From an uncultured Lachnospiraceae bacterium (GTDB taxonomy: Bacteria; Bacillota; Clostridia; Lachnospirales; Lachnospiraceae): a DNA stretch of 35,928 bases. A model generated the notes under the pieces. It was not told the DNA's origin and ran no database searches. It saw only the letters and a program-made list of their open reading frames with translations. Below are positions 18,449 through 26,423 of the stretch, piece by piece (within the stretch, counting starts at the first letter, position 1; each line of letters opens with the position of its first letter). The stretch covers positions 1-35,928 of the forward strand of contig CATLBW010000017.1 of NCBI GenBank assembly GCA_949879775.1. Direction: 5' to 3'. Position numbers and translations under genes: made by a program.

Positions 18449-18568
18449 TTAATTGCATATGATATGTTAATTTGGGCGTGGGCTTTCACCGCTTTGATAC
18501 CCCGGTACAGACACAATTCTCTCCCTTTTTCATATATTGTAGGGACTATTTCTTTTTGAGGAAACTTT

Positions 18569-19441
18569 ATGGAAGCATTATCCATTACGATATTAGGCGG
18601 GGATTTAAGGCAATGCTATGCGGCGGAATATTTGCAATCCAAAGGCTTTCGCGTTACATGCTGGCACACACCGGAATTTCCTTACCATCCTGGCATTGTG
18701 CAGGCAGACAGCCTTGCGCACGCACTCCGGCGCTCCGATACCATATTGGCTCCAACCCCTTTGTCGAAAGACGGAAATAATTTGTTCCAGGCCAAAGCGG
18801 ACTGCCCGCCCTGCCCCTTAGATAGATTATGGGAGGAACTTGAGGCAGAGCATACATTTGCCGTCAGCAACCTGCCAAAAAAACAGCGACAAGTATTGGA
18901 AAGCAGAAAATGCCATATCCTCACATTCGGCAGCCTGCCATTCTTCCAAAAGGAAAATGCCAGGCTCACCGCAGAAGGGCTCCTTGCAGAGGTAATCCGC
19001 TGCACCCCTTTCGCTTTATCATCTGCCAATATACTTCTTTTGGGATACGGCTGCTGCGGCATGTCAATCGGCAGGATGTTCCTTCCACTATGCCGCGGCA
19101 TTTATTTAATAGAGCAAGACCCGCTGAAAGAAAATGCGGCAAAAAAAGATGGGGTTTGCCCCATCCATAAAAATGACTATTCCAAAATACTGCCGCAGTG
19201 CCAAATTTTAATTAATACAATCCCTGCATCCGTCCTTGGCATGACGCATTTATCGCAAATGGACAGCTCCTGCCATATTTTTGACATTGCTTCTGCTCCA
19301 TTTGGTTTCCCGGCGGATACCACGGAGAAATGCCTGCTGCCCTATTATCGGATTCCGGGCATCCCTGGACGTTTCTCCCCTGTCACCGCTGGCAGGATTA
19401 TCGGCCAAACAATAGAAAGGACGACAGAACATGGCTTATGA
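18569..19441 (+). CDS. dpaA: Dipicolinate synthase subunit A
   Basis: The presumed dehydrogenase subunit of dipicolinate synthase. The enzyme makes dipicolinic acid from a lysine-pathway intermediate in the mother cell during sporulation, and the product is loaded into the spore core with calcium. The N-terminal Rossmann-like strand reads SITILGGDLRQ (residues 5-15). The second nucleotide-binding segment is ILLLGYGCCGMSIGR near residue 155. The rest follows DpaA, with LINTIPASVLG and the C-terminal IPGRFSPVTAGRIIG. GAGGAAA lies 4 bases before the ATG. Its end overlaps dpaB by 11 bases. A mother-cell sigma factor is expected to transcribe it, but I could not find a convincing promoter. Confidence 0.93.
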   Translation: MEALSITILGGDLRQCYAAEYLQSKGFRVTCWHTPEFPYHPGIVQADSLAHALRRSDTILAPTPLSKDGNNLFQAKADCPPCPLDRLWEELEAEHTFAVSNLPKKQRQVLESRKCHILTFGSLPFFQKENARLTAEGLLAEVIRCTPFALSSANILLLGYGCCGMSIGRMFLPLCRGIYLIEQDPLKENAAKKDGVCPIHKNDYSKILPQCQILINTIPASVLGMTHLSQMDSSCHIFDIASAPFGFPADTTEKCLLPYYRIPGIPGRFSPVTAGRIIGQTIERTTEHGL

Positions 19442-20033
19442 TTTTCATGACAAATCAATTGGGGTCGGCTTTACCGGTTCCTTTTGCACATACGAAAAAA
19501 TATTTACGGCATTGGACAATTTAAAACAGACCGGCGCCAAGCTGCTCCCGGTTTTTTCGCTAAATGCCTCTTCGCTCAACTCACGTTTTGGCACAAGCGA
19601 ATCGTTCTTAGAACGCGCAGAAAAACTCACCGGGCATGCGCCCATCACCACAATCCCGGCAGCGGAGCCGATTGGTCCCAAAGGGCTGATGGATATCCTA
19701 GTAATCGCCCCTTGCACCGGCAATACGCTCTCTAAGCTGGCAAACGGAATTTCCGATACCCCTGTGCTGATGGCTGCGAAATCGCATCTGCGCAACAACC
19801 GCCCATTGGTAATCTCACTGTCCACCAACGACGCCCTGGGCATGAACCTGAAAAATATCGGCATACTCTTAAACACCAAAAATATTTACTTCGTTCCCTT
19901 CGGGCAGGACGACTACCGGGCAAAGCCCAATTCCATGACAGCCTTCACGGAACTGCTGCCGGAAACCATCGACGCTGCGCTCAAAGGCAGGCAAATCCAA
20001 CCTGTCATCCGCAGCCCGCACGGTGCTGCGTAA
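19431..20033 (+). CDS. dpaB: Dipicolinate synthase subunit B (flavoprotein)
   Basis: The second subunit of dipicolinate synthase, of the flavoprotein/Dfp-like fold and about 200 residues long, the usual size. The N-terminus has the FMN-binding type loop VGFTGSFCTYEK. The centre has IAPCTGNTLSKLANG and DTPVLMAAKSHLRNNRPL, then the conserved LSTNDALG. AAAGGACG precedes the ATG inside the end of dpaA, so the two are translationally coupled. In Bacillus the operon continues with asd-dapGA; here it ends after dpaB, and the next gene converges on it, so lysine-pathway genes must be elsewhere. Confidence 0.93.
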   Translation: MAYDFHDKSIGVGFTGSFCTYEKIFTALDNLKQTGAKLLPVFSLNASSLNSRFGTSESFLERAEKLTGHAPITTIPAAEPIGPKGLMDILVIAPCTGNTLSKLANGISDTPVLMAAKSHLRNNRPLVISLSTNDALGMNLKNIGILLNTKNIYFVPFGQDDYRAKPNSMTAFTELLPETIDAALKGRQIQPVIRSPHGAA

Positions 20034-20081
20034 GAGGTTTCACCATTACCCGCAGCCTGCATGGCGCGGACAAAAGAATCT

Positions 20082-20258
20082 CTACGCGATAGTATATTGC
20101 AGCATTTCATAATGAATCTTTGTTCCCTCCGCAATCTCCGGGGGGAGCAAAGCTCTTGCAACACATTTCTCTTCCTCCTGGGACTGACCAGGCTGCAGCA
20201 AATAAGCATAATCCCCATCAATCCGTGCCACTGTGTATTCTATCGGTCCAAAATTCAT
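20082..20258 (-). CDS. Small DUF3006-like protein (58 residues)
   Basis: A short minus-strand gene. The ATG at 20258 has AAAGGAGAA 6 bases upstream, and the stop is TAG. The sequence has the shape of DUF3006-like small beta proteins: a start YTVARIDGDYAYL, a central acidic loop, then LLPPEIAEGTKIHYEM. The typical pattern is a DRIEGD-like strand followed by LPEGAKEGDVL, and this copy keeps the layout but not every residue. Function is unknown; members often accompany secreted or DNA-processing proteins. It lies downstream of the sigma-like gene, 46 bases after its stop, and converges with dpaB. Confidence 0.7.
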   Translation of the reverse strand: MNFGPIEYTVARIDGDYAYLLQPGQSQEEEKCVARALLPPEIAEGTKIHYEMLQYTIA

Positions 20259-20304
20259 AACAATTCTCCTTTCCAGTAACTAATAAGTTCCACAAATACC
20301 TACG

Positions 20305-21135
20305 CTATTCTTTTCTTGCTTTCTCATGCAAATCCAAAATATCCACAATCTCCTCCGGGGGAATTCTTGTATATTCGCATAATTCCTGCACCGTAGGGTC
20401 TGTGCCATTTTCTTCCGCCAGCGCTTTCCTCGCTTCATGGATTAAACTCACTTTGGCAAGAATCGTATTCTCGCTGTCGGCTTCCCCCTCCAATTCCTGG
20501 CGGTAACGCTCCATTCCTTCCCTGACAATACTCTCAAGATGCTTCTCCAAACGCTTGTGCTGCGCGTCGTCCAAAGCGCCAGCATTGCCCGCACCATATT
20601 CTGAGGCCTTGCCCAGGAGCTGCCTAAGTGCCAACAGCAAGGCGATATTCCCTTCCTGGACCAAATCTTCCAAAAACACCCTCGACGTAACAAATTCCCC
20701 GGCAATCTTGATAATCTTTTTCAGCCATTGATGGGAAACTTCTTCTATAGCTGCCTCTTCTCCCGAAAGCAATTTGCAGTACAATATTTTTTGCTGTTCC
20801 TTCGTCAAAGACGCAACAGTGGAAATCTCTCTCAGATACATTTGAAAGTGCGGGTTCTGGGCTTGCCCTGCCAGCTTCGCATCAGGCTTAGAGCGTGCGC
20901 GCTTATAAGATTTCGCTTCTTCCTGGTTATGCGCCTGCTCGTTATCATCTTCATTTTCTAATGCTTCTTCCCGCGGCGTCAGCAGGAATTGGTAAATCAT
21001 TTCCTGCTGTCCTTCCGATAAATCCATATCCTGGAAATAGCTTCTGATTTCTTCTTTTGTCAGCGGCACAGGGCTTGCTTTGGCAATTTCCTGTACGGAA
21101 TGCAGCGTCTCCATGAATGTTATTTTATCAACCAT
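20305..21135 (-). CDS. Sigma-70-like protein lacking regions 2.3/2.4 and 4
   Basis: A 276-residue protein related to primary sigma factors but incomplete. After a variable N-terminal 90 residues, region 1.2 is clear (MYLREISTVASLTKEQQ, about 99-115). Regions 2.1-2.2, the core RNA polymerase contact, follow (LEDLVQEGNIALLLAL, 155-170). The expected -10 recognition and melting part with its Tyr/Trp-rich helix (YASWWIRQ in true sigma factors) is replaced by an unrelated helical stretch. A region-3-like segment follows (ARKALAEENGTDPTVQELCEY, about 235-255). The protein ends there, with no -35-binding region 4. It may bind core polymerase without recognising promoters. GGAGAAAAGAT precedes the ATG. 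A degraded sigma factor is the alternative. Confidence 0.7.
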   Translation of the reverse strand: MVDKITFMETLHSVQEIAKASPVPLTKEEIRSYFQDMDLSEGQQEMIYQFLLTPREEALENEDDNEQAHNQEEAKSYKRARSKPDAKLAGQAQNPHFQMYLREISTVASLTKEQQKILYCKLLSGEEAAIEEVSHQWLKKIIKIAGEFVTSRVFLEDLVQEGNIALLLALRQLLGKASEYGAGNAGALDDAQHKRLEKHLESIVREGMERYRQELEGEADSENTILAKVSLIHEARKALAEENGTDPTVQELCEYTRIPPEEIVDILDLHEKARKE

Positions 21136-21169
21136 ATCTTTTCTCCGTTTCCTGCATCAGGGTTCCTTC

Positions 21170-21640
21170 TCATGTTTTCTTATAAAACACAAGGGTAAGC
21201 CTCTCATTAATAGACTGCGTCCTGCCTGTGCTTCTATAACCCATTTTTTCATAAAGGTGGCAGTTTTTCTCTTCCTGCAAAATTGTCCCTAACTCCCAGC
21301 CGGTCTTGCCATGTTTCTGCTCACACAAGTGGATTGCCTGCTGGGCAATGCCTTTGCCACAAAATTGCGGCAAGACAAATATCGGTGAAATCCACTTGCT
21401 TTTGCCTGCCTGCTTGTAATCAACCACGCGGACAGCCCCCACTTTCTGCTGTCCCAGGCAGATGAAATAATAATACGAATTGTCCTGCCTCAAGCGAGAC
21501 TCTATCTTACTAATATCCTCGTTAGCCGGGCTAGTTTCGTAATCCTGGTATTTCTCAAACAGCTCCTGAAACGATTCTACCTGCATGGCATGAAGCTCTT
21601 TGGCATCTCTTATATCCGCCCGCAGCAATGTTATCTCCAT
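21170..21640 (-). CDS. GNAT-family N-acetyltransferase
   Basis: A 156-residue single-domain acetyltransferase using acetyl-CoA. The acyl-CoA pyrophosphate loop reads QFCGKGIAQQAI (QxxGxGxA type, about residues 92-103), after the beta-4 strand SKWISPIFVLP. The C-terminal HLYEKMGYRSTG is the usual family ending. GGAAAGG precedes the ATG. The substrate cannot be named from the sequence. It sits 34 bases upstream of the sigma-like gene and 30 bases downstream of the ATPase/nuclease gene, all on the minus strand, so these may share a transcript. Confidence 0.9.
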   Translation of the reverse strand: MEITLLRADIRDAKELHAMQVESFQELFEKYQDYETSPANEDISKIESRLRQDNSYYYFICLGQQKVGAVRVVDYKQAGKSKWISPIFVLPQFCGKGIAQQAIHLCEQKHGKTGWELGTILQEEKNCHLYEKMGYRSTGRTQSINERLTLVFYKKT

Positions 21641-21670
21641 AGATTTATAACCTTTCCTGATAAGAGACTA

Positions 21671-22858
21671 TTAAGAGGCAAACAGGTTCCTTAATATCCT
21701 TATCACTTCGATATTCTTACAGTCTTTATGTCCCTGATTCCTTTTCCGAAAGACGATATCTGCAAAACCTCTTCCTATAGGCAATTCCCGGATAAGCCTG
21801 TAATCTTTCCTAGCGCTATAATAAGCAAGTCCAATGGCACAGCTAAGAGAATTCTCATCGTTATAGGTCAACATAGAAGCCACCTGCGTATGCCCCAAAT
21901 CCAGACCCGCAGCAACGCTTCTTCCATCACACAGGAGCGTATCCCTGAGCAGTTTCTCAGAAGCTTTTAACACATTCATAACCTCCTGCCAGCCGCCTGT
22001 ACTCATGGCATTTTCAAATTCCCCCATAATTTCTTTATTAGGGATAAAGGCTTCTTTTGTCTTTGAATCATACCCCAGATAGCCCAGATGGATTAGCAAA
22101 GTCAACACATCGTCTTTCGTCTTAAAATTACTCATATCATTTTGAAAACTAAGCGTATTTACCACGATGCGCCCGCCGCCCAACATCTGTACGATTTCCT
22201 GCCTAAGCCCGTCAAAGTCCATATCCATGTATATTTTTAATGCCTCATACGTCTCCGTGGACGTCCAGTAGCTGGAAAATTTATGACGATGCATTGCCTC
22301 TACCACGGATTGGGGATTATAAATATGCTGGTATTGTCGGAATTTATAACCGTCATACCAATTGCTGGTTTCCTCAAAATCCATTTCAAACCGCCCACAT
22401 AATCCTTGTACTTCCGTCTCCGTAAATCCGGTATATTCCTCAAAAAAGGACGGGTCGGCCATGGAATATTCCCAGAACATATTCAGTGCAGAGTGCGAAC
22501 CGTATTTCTTGACCGGCAAGATGCCCGTCATATAGACAAGGCTCACATATTCCCTGTCTTTGAGCAGATTGCGCATAAAATCAAGATAGCGCCTTTGCGC
22601 TTCCTCTGCCTCCTTTTTCTCACGCATCACGCAATCCCACTCATCAATCAGGAAAATGAACTCCTTGCCTGTCTTGGCATAAATTTTCCGCAATGCCGCG
22701 GCAAGCCCGATATCCCACCTTTTGAGCAGTTCCCCGTACTCCTCCTCAAGTTCCTCAAGTACTTCCTGTTGCAGATAATCCGTTATCTTATCCACATAAA
22801 TTTGGGAGCGGATAGACGTCTGAAAACTTTTATTTCCCGGATTCAAATAAATTCCCAT
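21671..22858 (-). CDS. AAA-ATPase-like / PD-(D/E)XK family protein, internally deleted
   Basis: Members of this family (AAA-ATPase_like plus a C-terminal PDDEXK domain) are usually about 520-570 residues. This one has 395. It begins with the family start MGIYLNPGN...YVDK (to about residue 25) but then jumps to YLQQEVLEELEEEYGE. About 100 residues that normally hold the Walker A sequence (RPRRFGKS) are gone, in frame. The Walker B region FIFLIDEWDCV, YMTGILPVKKYG, and WYDGYKF are intact. The C-terminus reaches the first nuclease acid (GRGFADIVF) and then diverges into unrelated residues, so the E-x-K part is lost. It probably neither binds ATP nor cuts DNA. AAAGGAAACAGG precedes the ATG, so it may still be translated. 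Confidence 0.85.
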   Translation of the reverse strand: MGIYLNPGNKSFQTSIRSQIYVDKITDYLQQEVLEELEEEYGELLKRWDIGLAAALRKIYAKTGKEFIFLIDEWDCVMREKKEAEEAQRRYLDFMRNLLKDREYVSLVYMTGILPVKKYGSHSALNMFWEYSMADPSFFEEYTGFTETEVQGLCGRFEMDFEETSNWYDGYKFRQYQHIYNPQSVVEAMHRHKFSSYWTSTETYEALKIYMDMDFDGLRQEIVQMLGGGRIVVNTLSFQNDMSNFKTKDDVLTLLIHLGYLGYDSKTKEAFIPNKEIMGEFENAMSTGGWQEVMNVLKASEKLLRDTLLCDGRSVAAGLDLGHTQVASMLTYNDENSLSCAIGLAYYSARKDYRLIRELPIGRGFADIVFRKRNQGHKDCKNIEVIRILRNLFAS

Positions 22859-22888
22859 CTGCCTGTTTCCTTTCTTAAAATCATTGTA

Positions 22889-23800
22889 TCACACCTCCCC
22901 CATGTTCACCATAGATTTTCTACGCAAATATTTATACAAGGTATCTGCTGCAAAACTTTTCCCCCGCCCCTTATCCACAGCAATCTGCACGGAACGCCTG
23001 GGAATCACGCAATCCAGATGAATCTGTACCAGTTTGTTTTGCACCAGTAAAGGTTCCGCCAGTTTTCGCGGCACAAAGCCGATGCCAAGATTATTTTCAA
23101 TCATCGGCAGCATGAGGCCGGAAGTTTCCACCTGCATATCAGGCTCCAAATCAATCTGATGTTGGATAAAAAAATCCTTATATAGTTTATAGGTTGCGCT
23201 CGCGCTTCCCAAGCCGACCCAGGGATAACCCTCGATATCCTTTAGCTTCAAAGGAGACAGGCAGAGATTTTTATATTGCAGGCCGCCTACCAATATTTCT
23301 TCAAATTCCAACACCTTCTCACAAGAAATCGCCTTCGGCATCTCAAAAGGCATTGTCAGCACGGCAAAATCAAGTTTTCCGCTGATTAGATGCTTGACAA
23401 TTTCCGGCGTCGTGTGGTTATGGATTTTAATTTTGACTGCCGGATATTGCGCCTGAAAATCGTGCAGCGCATCCAGCAAAAAAAGATATATCGCCGTCTC
23501 TGTCGCCCCAACCTCAACCGTGCCGCAGAGCTGCGCATCCTGCCTGCATAATTCCTCCTGCGCGTTCAAAAGCTGCCGGTACGCAATCTCCACATGAGAA
23601 AACAATAGCTCACCCTCTTTTGTCAAACTGACGCCCCGGGCTTCGCGTATGAACAGCCTGCACCCCAACTGCGTTTCCAACAGCTTCAAGATACGCGTCA
23701 CATTGGGCTGGCTGCTGCCCAAAGCCAGAGCTGCTTTCGTTATATTTTGATATTTTGCCACATAATAAAAGATTTTATAGTACTCAAAATTTATATCCAT
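22889..23800 (-). CDS. LysR-family transcriptional regulator
   Basis: An effector-responsive DNA-binding regulator of 303 residues. The N-terminal winged helix-turn-helix reads YYKIFYYVAKYQNITKAA and SQPNVTRILKLLETQLG, followed by LFIREARGVSLTKEGE. The C-terminal periplasmic-binding-protein-like domain (about 90-300) binds a co-inducer, here unknown. The gene is divergent from a MATE transporter 121 bases away, a standard layout in which a LysR protein controls the neighbouring exporter. The intergenic region is AT-rich, with TATAAT at 23859-23864 as a -10 candidate for the transporter. I could not fix a single T-N11-A operator with confidence. Confidence 0.93.
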   Translation of the reverse strand: MDINFEYYKIFYYVAKYQNITKAALALGSSQPNVTRILKLLETQLGCRLFIREARGVSLTKEGELLFSHVEIAYRQLLNAQEELCRQDAQLCGTVEVGATETAIYLFLLDALHDFQAQYPAVKIKIHNHTTPEIVKHLISGKLDFAVLTMPFEMPKAISCEKVLEFEEILVGGLQYKNLCLSPLKLKDIEGYPWVGLGSASATYKLYKDFFIQHQIDLEPDMQVETSGLMLPMIENNLGIGFVPRKLAEPLLVQNKLVQIHLDCVIPRRSVQIAVDKGRGKSFAADTLYKYLRRKSMVNMGEV

Positions 23801-23921
23801 ATATTTTTTATATCCCTATTATATTATATATATATTTTAAATATCTTTTTGCAGGTAGTATAATACATTTTCAGTGAGAAGTAAACGAAAAGTGAGAACT
23901 TGACGAAAGGATTGATTACAT

Positions 23922-25244
23922 ATGAATAAAGATTTGACTGTCGGGAATCCCGGGAAAGTGTTACGTTCTTTCTGCCTGCCCATGTTTGGCAGCATTGTGT
24001 TCCAACAGCTTTATAACATCGCCGACTCGCTGGTTGCCGGCAAATTTATTGGGGAAAACGCCCTGGCGGCAGTGGGCAACAGCTACAACATTACGCTTAT
24101 TTTTATTGCCTTTGCTTTCGGCTGCAATATCGGCTGTTCCGTGATTGCCGCGCAGCTCTTCGGGGCTAAGGACTACAAGAGCATGAAATCCTGCGTCTAC
24201 ACAACCTTAATTTCCAGCGGTGCACTGTGCCTTTTGCTGATGCTCGCCGGCCTTTTGTCCTGCGATACCTTGCTGCGCCTAATGAAAACACAGCAAGAAA
24301 TCATGGCTGATTCCTCCCTCTACCTGAAAATTTATATTTGGGGACTGCCCTTTTTGTTTTTCTATAATATCGCGACAGGCATTTTTTCCGCATTAGGGGA
24401 TTCTAAGACGCCCTTTCTCTTCCTTGCCGTGTCCTCCACCGCCAATATTTTGGTTGACATCCTTTTTGTGCAAACATTTTCCATGGGCATTGCCGGCGTA
24501 GCATGGGCAACCTTTCTCTGCCAGGGAATTAGCTGTATTTTTTCTGTCGCTCTGATTTTAAAGCGTCTGGCAAACATAACCGTCTCCGGCAATATCCCGC
24601 TCTTTTCCTGGGCGCTGCTGAAAAAAATTGCTGCCATAGCCATTCCCAGCATCTTGCAGCAATCGTTTATTTCTGTAGGAAACATGATGATCCAAGGATG
24701 CATCAACAGTTTTGGCGTTAGCGTCGCCGCCGGATATTCCGCCGCCGTCAAGCTAAACAACCTGGTAATCACCTCATTTACCACAATTGGCAACGGTATC
24801 TCGAACTTCACCGCACAAAACCTGGGCGCTAATAAATTGGCACGGATTCACGAAGGGTTCCGTGCCGGGCTGAAACTGGTGTGGTTCCTTTGCATCCCTT
24901 TTTGTATTGTTTATATCTGTCTTGGCAAATATTTGTTACTGTTGTTTATGGAGCAAAGCTCTGCCACTGCGCTTATGACGGGCAGGCAATTTCTATGGAT
25001 TCTGTCTCCTTTTTATTTCATAGTTTCAGCAAAGCTGACGGCGGACGGCGTCCTGCGCGGCGAAGGGGCCATGCGCCAATTCATGGCAGCCACTTTTACC
25101 GACCTGGTTTTGCGCGTTGTCCTGTCGTTCGTGCTTGCCGCCTGGACAAACTCAGCGCTCGGCATATGGTGTTCCTGGCCGGTCGGCTGGACAATCGGGA
25201 TGGGAGTTTCGCTTTTCTTTTATCGTAAGAAACGGCAATCATAA
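23922..25244 (+). CDS. MATE-family multidrug/metabolite exporter
   Basis: A polytopic inner-membrane antiporter of 440 residues with twelve predicted helices in two homologous halves. The first half starts LTVGNPGKVLRSFCLPM and shows FQQLYNIADSLVAGKFIGE, the usual MATE signature. The second half has PSILQQSFISVGNMMIQG, then TIGNGISNFTAQNLGA. These match the NorM/DinF-like MATE fold, which exports cationic compounds using a sodium or proton gradient. AAAGGA precedes the ATG. The LysR gene on the other side is the likely regulator. The stop lies two bases from the convergent gene at 25247, so the two messages overlap at their 3' ends. Confidence 0.95.
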   Translation: MNKDLTVGNPGKVLRSFCLPMFGSIVFQQLYNIADSLVAGKFIGENALAAVGNSYNITLIFIAFAFGCNIGCSVIAAQLFGAKDYKSMKSCVYTTLISSGALCLLLMLAGLLSCDTLLRLMKTQQEIMADSSLYLKIYIWGLPFLFFYNIATGIFSALGDSKTPFLFLAVSSTANILVDILFVQTFSMGIAGVAWATFLCQGISCIFSVALILKRLANITVSGNIPLFSWALLKKIAAIAIPSILQQSFISVGNMMIQGCINSFGVSVAAGYSAAVKLNNLVITSFTTIGNGISNFTAQNLGANKLARIHEGFRAGLKLVWFLCIPFCIVYICLGKYLLLLFMEQSSATALMTGRQFLWILSPFYFIVSAKLTADGVLRGEGAMRQFMAATFTDLVLRVVLSFVLAAWTNSALGIWCSWPVGWTIGMGVSLFFYRKKRQS

Positions 25245-25246
25245 AT

Positions 25247-26086
25247 CTATCTGCGCTCGTCCCGTGAATGCAGGGGCTGGGAGAGCCATTCTTCATACTC
25301 CTTCAGCGCCTTATCGTGGACAGTGCTGGGAATCACCCATTTATTTCCTGCCTCTCGAATCTGACCACCCTCTACCACACATTTTGTATCATTTAAGGTA
25401 AACTCTTTGCTCAGGTCAAAACCTAACTCCCCAAGCAGGCTCAGCAGCATAGGCGTTTGCTGCGGCCAGATGTAAATAGAAGGCCACTGCTGGTCCGCGA
25501 AATGAATCAGCGCGTTCAATCCGTTTGCCAAACTCTCAACCCTCTGTTCCGTATCGGCGTCCCCCCTGCCATAGCCCATAACCTCCACATGGTCTTCTGC
25601 CACCCTCAGCCTATAGCCATTCCCCAAATCAAACACATCGCCCACTGCCATGTTCATGCTGTTGGTTTCCGGGTCGTAGGCTTTCGATTGAAGCGTCTTA
25701 AAAGGGGTATCCTTCCCCCAGCCAGCCATGTCTTCATATGAGAGGTACATCGGGACATATTCCGTGAGCACCTTGTCCCCATTGACCGTATATCTCGATT
25801 CCTCCCCGCTGACCTGCTCGCAGGTGATTTCATATTCTTCCATATCGGGGTCGATATCAAACTTCAATCCCCTAAATGAGCCAGTTTGGTATACCATTTG
25901 CATTAAATTTTCAATATTGGTCTTTTTCTTAACATCGTAGCCATTTAGCTCTTGCGACGATTTCGCTGATAAATCTCCATTAAAATAACTCACAAATTCG
26001 TCTGCAGAGCCGTCCTTCGTCGACAATTGCCCTGTCTTTGAATTGTAAATATAAGTCTGTACCGACCCAATTCCTGTAACTGCCAT
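25247..26086 (-). CDS. Unrecognised protein, GIGSVQ-type paralogue 1
   Basis: A 279-residue protein starting at 26086, where AAAGGAG lies 7 bases upstream; the longer in-frame extension has no such site. It opens with AVTGIGSVQTYIYNS, then a LSTKDGSADEFVSYFNG segment, and has no Sec signal peptide. The middle contains SKAYDPETNSMNMAVGDVF, then LGNGYRLRV. The C-terminal third has FTLNDTKCVV, GNKWVIPSTVHDKAL and EEWLSQPL. A close paralogue lies at 26424-27257 and a broken copy at 26196-26321. Function is unknown. The short conserved N-terminus is reminiscent of flagellar or type III export substrates, which is only a guess. It converges with the MATE gene. Confidence 0.8.
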   Translation of the reverse strand: MAVTGIGSVQTYIYNSKTGQLSTKDGSADEFVSYFNGDLSAKSSQELNGYDVKKKTNIENLMQMVYQTGSFRGLKFDIDPDMEEYEITCEQVSGEESRYTVNGDKVLTEYVPMYLSYEDMAGWGKDTPFKTLQSKAYDPETNSMNMAVGDVFDLGNGYRLRVAEDHVEVMGYGRGDADTEQRVESLANGLNALIHFADQQWPSIYIWPQQTPMLLSLLGELGFDLSKEFTLNDTKCVVEGGQIREAGNKWVIPSTVHDKALKEYEEWLSQPLHSRDERR

Positions 26087-26149
26087 ATGTATGCTCCTTT
26101 CCTGAATCCTCTGTATATAGGCGTTTGCAAAACATCTCCTCAATGGTTT

Positions 26150-26231
26150 ATGGTAAAATATCGAAAGATATTTTACGCGCCGGAGTGCGCATAGACTACC
26201 ATGTCATTGCGAAGCAATTCATGGTAAAATA
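26150..26231. repeat. Short palindromic repeat element between direct repeats
   Basis: ATGGTAAAATA occurs at 26150-26160 and again at 26221-26231. Inside, GTAAAATATC (26153-26162) pairs with GATATTTTAC (26167-26176) around a GAAA loop, and ATTGC/GCAAT (26206-26218) forms a smaller hairpin. The layout resembles a small dispersed palindromic element. It lies across the 3' part of the broken third GIGSVQ-type copy, which may be how that gene was damaged. Confidence 0.5.
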
Positions 26232-26321
26232 GCGTTGCAAAGAAACTATTAACCAATTCACCAATCTTGTCTGTGAGTTATAAATATAGTTCTGAACAGA
26301 CCCGATTCCAGTAATGCCCAT
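26196..26321 (-). pseudogene. Truncated third copy of the GIGSVQ-type paralogue
   Basis: The ATG at 26321 follows AAAGGGG. The first 18 residues (GITGIGSVQNYIYNSQT) match the start of the two full paralogues on either side. A deletion then removes the GKLSSKDGS part. A neighbouring frame continues with family-like residues (GELVNSFF) for a short way, so there is also a frameshift. The actual frame stops at 26196 after 41 residues. The core and C-terminal domains are missing. This shows that the locus once had at least three tandem copies. Confidence 0.75.
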
Positions 26322-26423
26322 ACGCAATCCCCTTTGTAATTTTTAAATTTTTACAGTCCTTCTGTCATTCAGAACTGAAACTGCTTTCCAATTAGGTCCA
26401 AGCAGATAAAAAACGAATAACTC

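Noticed and set aside
18456..18464. CATATGATA as a mother-cell (sigma-K type) -10 box for dpaA
   Set aside because: The hexamer pattern fits but no matching -35 is found at the right distance, and it overlaps the AT-rich divergent promoter.
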